Assembly: GCA_017520105.1 (NCBI GenBank)
Contig: JAFWRL010000119.1
Coordinates: 1 to 19,157 of the forward strand
Reading direction: 5' to 3'
DNA length: 19,157 nt
From: Fibrobacter sp.
GTDB lineage: Bacteria; Fibrobacterota; Fibrobacteria; Fibrobacterales; Fibrobacteraceae
Shown: positions 15,888-19,157 of the stretch, piece by piece
Numbering within the stretch: the first letter of the stretch is position 1
How the letters are laid out: every line of letters begins with the position of its first letter
The notes under the pieces: model-generated
Told to the model about the DNA's origin: nothing
Database searches by the model: none
What the model saw: the letters and a program-made list of their open reading frames with translations, nothing else
Made by a program: the position numbers and the translations under genes

Positions 15888-16205
15888 TACATGTTCCTGA
15901 ATCTGTGATGGTCAAAAGTTAATACTTTAAAGCAATCAACGCCATTTAGTAATGTAAAAATAAACATGGTATGGATCCATTGCATTTCCGATTTACGCCA
16001 AGGAACACCGAACATATCCCCGCCCGACCAGTTTTCGTAAAAAAGTCTTTCATTTCTATATAATACACTTTCTTTCAAAAAACTCAATTTTCATTAAAAA
16101 ACAAAGAAAAAATTTCAATTTTTCCAGTTTTTTTCTTCAAATTATACACTTCTTTTATTTATATTAATCCAAGGAGTATTTGGGCTACTTGGAAAGGAGT
16201 TAAAA
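15888..16205. promoter_or_regulatory. AT-rich divergent control region between operon B and the lipoprotein series
   Basis: No convincing gene. For the minus strand, TTGAGT (16087-16082), a 16-base spacer and TATTAT (16065-16060) form a candidate promoter, giving a leader of roughly 165 bases before 15887. The 11-mer AAGTGTAT(A/T)AT occurs on the minus strand at 16151-16141 and 16070-16060, and also on the plus strand at 5627-5637 in the purC/regulator spacer. For the plus strand, AAGGAG (16194-16199), six bases before the ATG at 16206, is a strong ribosome site, and a second AAGGAG lies at 16171-16176. No clear -35/-10 pair was found for the plus strand. Confidence 0.5.
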
Positions 16206-17216
16206 ATGTTTTACAAGCACTGGAAAAAGATTTCTCTTGCACTGACCGCCTTCTTTTGGGCTAGCTGCAACAACTCAACCGTCACGGAGCCACCCCTTTA
16301 CGGATGCCCGCGCGAAGGATGCGGCAATCAACCCATCAGTTCCAGCGAGGCAAGTCCAGAATCCAGCTCCAGCGAAGCGACCGTGCAGTCCTCCTCTAGT
16401 AGCGAAGCCGTTTCTTCGAGCGGTACCGCAAAAAGTTCCAGCAGTTTCGTACTACCAGTGCCCGCATATGGCGTTGAAGCAGTTCCCTGCTACGAAGACA
16501 GCAAGGGCGTCAAAACGAACGGCGAAATTGCACAAAAGAAATTCTATTGCGATGACGGGGTTGTCTGCAAGGAAACCGAAAGGGGAAGCTACATGAGTGA
16601 ATACCCATGCAGTCCTGTTGACGATGGCGACCTCAAGGGTGCCGTAGCTTGCCCCGATTATGGCGTTGTTCATATCACCGAAAGGACTTACGACTGCGAC
16701 GGCGTTACCTACAACGAAGCAGAATTCCGCTCCCGCTACTTCAACGCAGGCATCAAGCCGCCAAGTTCCAGCAGCACAGAACAAAGTTTCAGTTCCGCTA
16801 AAGTGACATGCGCCCCCGGAGATTCTACGGTAACCTATTACCCACCATCATACTCTGCAGACATCGCAAAAATGAACGCAGAAGAACGGGCAAAACGCGC
16901 AAGCGTTAGCAAAATCGACAGCACGATAAAGACTCTGCCATCAGTCCCGCAGTGCCTTGCAAACTTGCGCCAAGAACTCGACATGTTCGTCGCTCTATAC
17001 GGAGCACCAGTCACACTCCCCAAAGATGAAGTTTGCAGCGACGGAACAACGCACCCAACAAAGGAATACCAAGAATATCTGAAAATGAAGGAGGAATGGG
17101 AAGCGAACAAACCGGCCCTAGACGCAGAATGTCAAAAGATTTACGAAGAAAAATTGGAGAACATTCAGAAAAGAATCAACAAATGCTTGAATCCATTCGG
17201 CACGGATCAAACCTAA
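16206..17216 (+). CDS. YG-motif lipoprotein 1 with W-type lipobox
   Basis: 336 residues. Signal peptide MFYKHWKKISLALTAFFWASC with lipidated Cys21; the residue at -3 is Trp rather than the usual Leu. After a short YGCPREGC (32-39) comes a Ser-rich linker (44-80). Then follow AYGV (87-90) with CYED and CDDGVVC, DYGV (151-154) with TYDCDGVTYNEAEF, and LYGAP (264-268) with EVCSDGTTHPTKEY. These look like three diverged copies of a YG...C.DG.T...E unit. The last ~45 residues are charged and may form a coiled coil, ending in a NKCLN segment. Homologous along most of its length to the gene at 17856. Strong Shine-Dalgarno upstream. Probably anchored in the outer membrane; function not known. It resembles lipoproteins of radical SAM/lipoprotein systems in its YGxP motifs. 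Confidence 0.82.
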   Translation: MFYKHWKKISLALTAFFWASCNNSTVTEPPLYGCPREGCGNQPISSSEASPESSSSEATVQSSSSSEAVSSSGTAKSSSSFVLPVPAYGVEAVPCYEDSKGVKTNGEIAQKKFYCDDGVVCKETERGSYMSEYPCSPVDDGDLKGAVACPDYGVVHITERTYDCDGVTYNEAEFRSRYFNAGIKPPSSSSTEQSFSSAKVTCAPGDSTVTYYPPSYSADIAKMNAEERAKRASVSKIDSTIKTLPSVPQCLANLRQELDMFVALYGAPVTLPKDEVCSDGTTHPTKEYQEYLKMKEEWEANKPALDAECQKIYEEKLENIQKRINKCLNPFGTDQT

Positions 17217-17222
17217 CGAAAC

Positions 17223-17255
17223 TTTGAATCTATGTCCTTATGGCATAGATTCAAA
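17223..17255 (+). terminator. Perfect 12-bp inverted repeat after lipoprotein 1, weak terminator
   Basis: TTTGAATCTATG (17223-17234), nine-base loop, CATAGATTCAAA (17244-17255). The stem is perfect but AT-rich and is followed only by ATGTTTTATAA, so termination may be incomplete and allow read-through to the next lipoproteins. Confidence 0.5.
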
Positions 17256-17300
17256 ATGTTTTATAAGCACCGCCCCCCCCCCCTGCAACCTATCACCTAA
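17256..17300 (+). pseudogene. Truncated lipoprotein gene start (MFYKH relic) ending in a C11 tract
   Basis: ATGTTTTATAAGCAC (17256-17270) matches the first five codons of the gene at 16206 at 14 of 15 bases. It then runs into CG and eleven Cs (17273-17283) and a heptad array. As read it encodes MFYKHRPPPLQPIT and stops at 17298-17300. It has no lipobox. It looks like the remnant of another family member whose body was lost. A one- or two-base change in the C tract still meets a stop before 17317. Confidence 0.5.
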
Positions 17301-17316
17301 CACCTAAGATCTAAAC
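17282..17316 (+). repeat. Heptanucleotide repeat array ending exactly at a start codon
   Basis: Five in-phase 7-mers: CCTGCAA, CCTATCA, CCTAACA, CCTAAGA, TCTAAAC. The last base (17316) is directly followed by the ATG at 17317. No Shine-Dalgarno is present between array and start. Confidence 0.7.
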
Positions 17317-17718
17317 ATGTTCTACAAGTTCCTAAAATTCCTCTTTCTCTCGACGCTCACGCTCGTTTGGGGCGGTTGCGACACCAAGGACGACGCCGTA
17401 GCCGGTTACGGATGTTTCCCGACCAAATGTTACAATACAACTGCCACAGACAAAAACGGCATGACCATAAGCATCATCGAATGTGAAGACGGGACTAAAT
17501 ACCTGAAGAATCCGGGACTTTACATCGAAGATCCTAAAAGGGAAGAAACATTACCCGACGACATCCAGATCGTAGCTCCAAACACAGACGAATGCGGAGC
17601 GACGAACTGCAAATACGATTCTGTCCGAGTCTGCATCGACGCAATCACCGTGGATGAACAAGGTAACGAACACGGAATCGGCGCTTGCCACGCCAACATC
17701 GAATGCCCAGAGAAATGA
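17317..17718 (+). CDS. YG-motif lipoprotein 2 (short, Cys-rich)
   Basis: 133 residues. The signal peptide MFYKFLKFLFLSTLTLVWGGC gives lipidated Cys21 with Trp at -3, as in its neighbours. YGCFPTKC (31-38) has the same YGCx4C spacing as YGCPREGC in the gene at 16206, and ECEDGTKYL (55-63) recalls the C.DG.T unit. Nine further cysteines follow the lipidated one in a short acidic chain (C33, C38, C56, C93, C98, C106, C124, C130), so it is probably disulfide-bonded or carries modified cysteines. There is no Ser linker. No database family recognised. The start is chosen because it gives the family signal peptide; a heptad repeat array abuts it without a ribosome site. Function unknown. Confidence 0.75.
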   Translation: MFYKFLKFLFLSTLTLVWGGCDTKDDAVAGYGCFPTKCYNTTATDKNGMTISIIECEDGTKYLKNPGLYIEDPKREETLPDDIQIVAPNTDECGATNCKYDSVRVCIDAITVDEQGNEHGIGACHANIECPEK

Positions 17719-17722
17719 TATT

Positions 17723-17743
17723 TTAGAGCTTAGAACTTAGAGC
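17723..17743 (-). repeat. Heptanucleotide array in reverse orientation
   Basis: Three in-phase 7-mers TTAGAGC, TTAGAAC, TTAGAGC; on the minus strand they read GCTCTAA and GTTCTAA, the same CTAA-containing class as the arrays before the two start codons. Confidence 0.55.
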
Positions 17744-17810
17744 TTTGGTTCGGCAAGCTCACCAACCGAAATAAGGTCCCTGAGCCTGTCGAAGGGCCAC
17801 CTAAGTTCTA
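17731..17810. repeat. 80-bp composite palindrome between lipoproteins 2 and 3
   Basis: TAGAACTTAG (17731-17740) and CTAAGTTCTA (17801-17810) are a perfect 10-bp inverted pair formed from heptad units. Inside lie two small palindromes with the TC/TC loop: GGT-TC-GGCAAGC-TC-ACC (17747-17763) and, inverted, CCCT-GA-GCCTGTC-GA-AGGG (17778-17796). These two also pair with each other imperfectly (TTCGGCAAGCTCA with TGAGCCTGTCGAA, 11 of 13). The CTTCGACAGGCTCAGGG type of core is, from memory, dispersed in many bacterial genomes. Confidence 0.65.
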
Positions 17811-17855
17811 CCAACTACAACCTACCAACTACAACCTACCACCTAGCACCTAAAA
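17800..17855 (+). repeat. Eight heptanucleotide repeats ending exactly at a start codon
   Basis: CCTAAGT, TCTACCA, ACTACAA, CCTACCA, ACTACAA, CCTACCA, CCTAGCA, CCTAAAA: eight in-phase 7-mers with no interruption, the last one directly joined to the ATG at 17856. No Shine-Dalgarno lies between. Confidence 0.8.
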
Positions 17856-18890
17856 ATGAACATTCGCAAGCACTGGAAAAGACTTTTGCTCACGACCACA
17901 GCCCTCTTTTGGGCAAGTTGCACGAGCGAAAACGACAACGTGTTCCCGACAATCGGCCAGGACACGCCACACGCTGTTGACCCTAGTGCAAGTTCTGACA
18001 GTCATATCGAAAGTTCTAATGAAAACGCAGCCGAAAGCAGTTCTTCCGAAGCATCAGCACCGAGTTCCAGCAGCGAGCTTACGCAAGTCATGCCCGCCTA
18101 CGGAGTCTATGACAAAGTTTCATGCTACCTCGATGACAAAGACAAAGGAATAAAGGCGAGCACGAGCAGTCGAGGAGTATTCGAATATTCCTACCACTGC
18201 GAAAACGGAGTGAACTGCGTAGCAAGAGACTCGGTAACGGGTTACGAGCCAGAATACCCATGCAAAGAAGACAGCATCACAAAACAAATGATATGTCTCG
18301 ATTATGGCGTAATAGCGACCACCGAAACAACAATTTCCTGCGATGACGGCAAGACCTACAGCGAAGAAGAATTTCGCAAGCAATACAACAGGCTCTATAC
18401 GATCAAAAACAATCAAGATGAATCGTCCAGTTCCGTAGCAGAAAGCTCCAGCTCCGCCGATGTGACATGCAGTCCTAACTTAGACAAATTTTTCTCCGTA
18501 AGCAAAGCCGACCGTTACTCTATAGACAATGCAGCCCCAGACGCATCAAGTCAAGCAAAATTTGATGCAAACAGAAAAATAACAGCCATTCGCGATAGCC
18601 TCTCTAAAGACACCCCAAAATGCCTTAAAGACATGCAAGAAGATTTAGAACGCAACTTTGTCGCAGTGTATGGTGCACCATATGCAAATCGCCTCCCCGC
18701 AGAAGAAACATGCAGCGACGGCACCACGCGCCCAACAAAAGAATACCTCGAACAGCAGAAATTTGACGAGGAACAAGCAAAGAAAAAGCCTCAATACGAC
18801 GAAAAATACAATGAGGTGTACAAAGAAGAGACCAAAAAACTCGACAAGAAAATAAATGATTGCCTGAATCTCGAGAAAACCGAAGAATAG
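17856..18890 (+). CDS. YG-motif lipoprotein 3, paralogue of lipoprotein 1
   Basis: 344 residues. Signal peptide MNIRKHWKRLLLTTTALFWASC with lipidated Cys22 and Trp at -3. A Ser-rich linker (43-74) precedes PAYGVYDKVSCYLDD (80-94), HCENGVNC, YEPEYPC, LDYGVIATTETTISCDDGKT (148-167, followed by YSEEEF), a second SSSS linker (189-200), and VYGAPYANRLPAEETCSDGT (271-290, followed by TRPTKEY). It parallels the gene at 16206 block by block, including the CLKDMQEDL / CLANLRQEL segment and the Lys/Glu-rich C-terminus ending NDCLN, so the two are duplicates that have diverged most in their linkers. It lacks the YGCx4C motif near the lipidation site. The start is fixed by the family signal peptide. Function unknown. 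Confidence 0.82.
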   Translation: MNIRKHWKRLLLTTTALFWASCTSENDNVFPTIGQDTPHAVDPSASSDSHIESSNENAAESSSSEASAPSSSSELTQVMPAYGVYDKVSCYLDDKDKGIKASTSSRGVFEYSYHCENGVNCVARDSVTGYEPEYPCKEDSITKQMICLDYGVIATTETTISCDDGKTYSEEEFRKQYNRLYTIKNNQDESSSSVAESSSSADVTCSPNLDKFFSVSKADRYSIDNAAPDASSQAKFDANRKITAIRDSLSKDTPKCLKDMQEDLERNFVAVYGAPYANRLPAEETCSDGTTRPTKEYLEQQKFDEEQAKKKPQYDEKYNEVYKEETKKLDKKINDCLNLEKTEE

Positions 18891-18897
18891 GATAGCT

Positions 18898-19157
18898 ATG
18901 TTCTACAAACACTGGAAAATAATTGCACTCGCCCTGACCGCCCTCTTCTGGGGCGGTTGTAGTGACGATTCTTCAAGCAATAGCAAAGAACCGATTGCCT
19001 GCGAATTGGACCATATGTGGAGCCCCGACGACCCTTCATGCACAAAGCCCTACTCATGCGCAGAAACCTACTATTGCCAAGACAAGGTCGTTTGCTTCCT
19101 GGAAACCGACGATAAGACGAAAACTTTTGACTGTCGCGACGAACAAGATAACAAGAC
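18898..19157 (+). CDS. YG-series lipoprotein 4, 3' end beyond the window
   Basis: Only the first 86 codons are visible. The ATG at 18898 lies seven bases after the previous stop, with AGGA five bases before it. The signal peptide MFYKHWKIIALALTALFWGGC is nearly identical to that of lipoprotein 1 (lipidated Cys21, Trp at -3). The mature start SDDSSSNSKEP leads to a cysteine-rich stretch: ACELDHMW, SCTKPYSCAETYYC, VVCFLETDD, FDCRDE. No YG motif is seen so far. It is probably co-transcribed with lipoprotein 3. Product incomplete, so length and C-terminal domain are unknown. Confidence 0.78.
   Translation, partial: MFYKHWKIIALALTALFWGGCSDDSSSNSKEPIACELDHMWSPDDPSCTKPYSCAETYYCQDKVVCFLETDDKTKTFDCRDEQDNK

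Noticed and set aside
15887..16087. 66-codon minus-strand frame ending in TAATG with the Aas fusion start
   Set aside because: It would start with a TTG inside the candidate -35 box, has no ribosome site or homology that I can see, and is better explained as the 5' leader; coupling cannot be fully excluded.
17256..17316. Phase-variable C tract switching translation into lipoprotein 2
   Set aside because: With 10, 11, 12 or 13 Cs every reading meets a stop before the ATG at 17317, so slippage cannot fuse the frames.

Overview
The window looks like chromosomal DNA of a Fibrobacter-type bacterium (Fibrobacterota). The main reasons are a TIGR02147-family regulator, a family known mostly from Fibrobacter; seven lipoproteins, most with poly-serine (SSSS) linkers of the kind Fibrobacter uses in secreted proteins; and a conserved MFYKHWK...LTALFW signal peptide. 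Species and strain cannot be read from the sequence. The first 512 bases are the 3' end of a + strand gene resembling the C-terminus of a GH116-type glycosidase. Two strong hairpin terminators (648-679 and 690-726) separate it from a convergent operon.

Operon A (minus strand, 5504 to 766) encodes the TIGR02147 regulator followed by three lipoproteins. The regulator stop and the first lipoprotein start overlap by 8 bases. Two of the lipoproteins carry, between them, six copies of one unrecognised four-cysteine domain (C...C...SGDTL...CxC). Divergent to this operon is purC (5728-6612), the SAICAR synthetase of purine biosynthesis. The shared spacer contains a perfect 8-3-8 palindrome.

Convergent to purC is a tyrosine-phosphatase-like gene (7786-6977). 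Farther upstream on the minus strand is operon B (15887 to 8032): a 1140-residue LplT-PlsC-acyl-ACP synthetase fusion for phospholipid repair, a GT-C membrane glycosyltransferase with a C-terminal NPCBM domain, a GT-B glycosyltransferase, and a DUF4261-like protein. The last three are joined by 4-base stop/start overlaps, so a linked envelope-lipid or glycan role is likely.

The right end (16206 to the window end) is a + strand series of four small lipoproteins with an unusual Trp at position -3 of the lipobox and repeated YG(V/AP/C) motifs. A truncated copy of the same gene start lies among them. These recall the lipoproteins of radical-SAM/lipoprotein systems, although no radical SAM gene is inside the window.

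The spacers are rich in repeats: in-phase 7-bp arrays (consensus about CCTANNN), some ending exactly at a start codon; small palindromes with a conserved TC/TC internal loop and compensating stem changes; and one three-armed nested inverted repeat. These repeats, the six-copy cysteine domain and the YG lipoprotein array are the least explained parts of the window.
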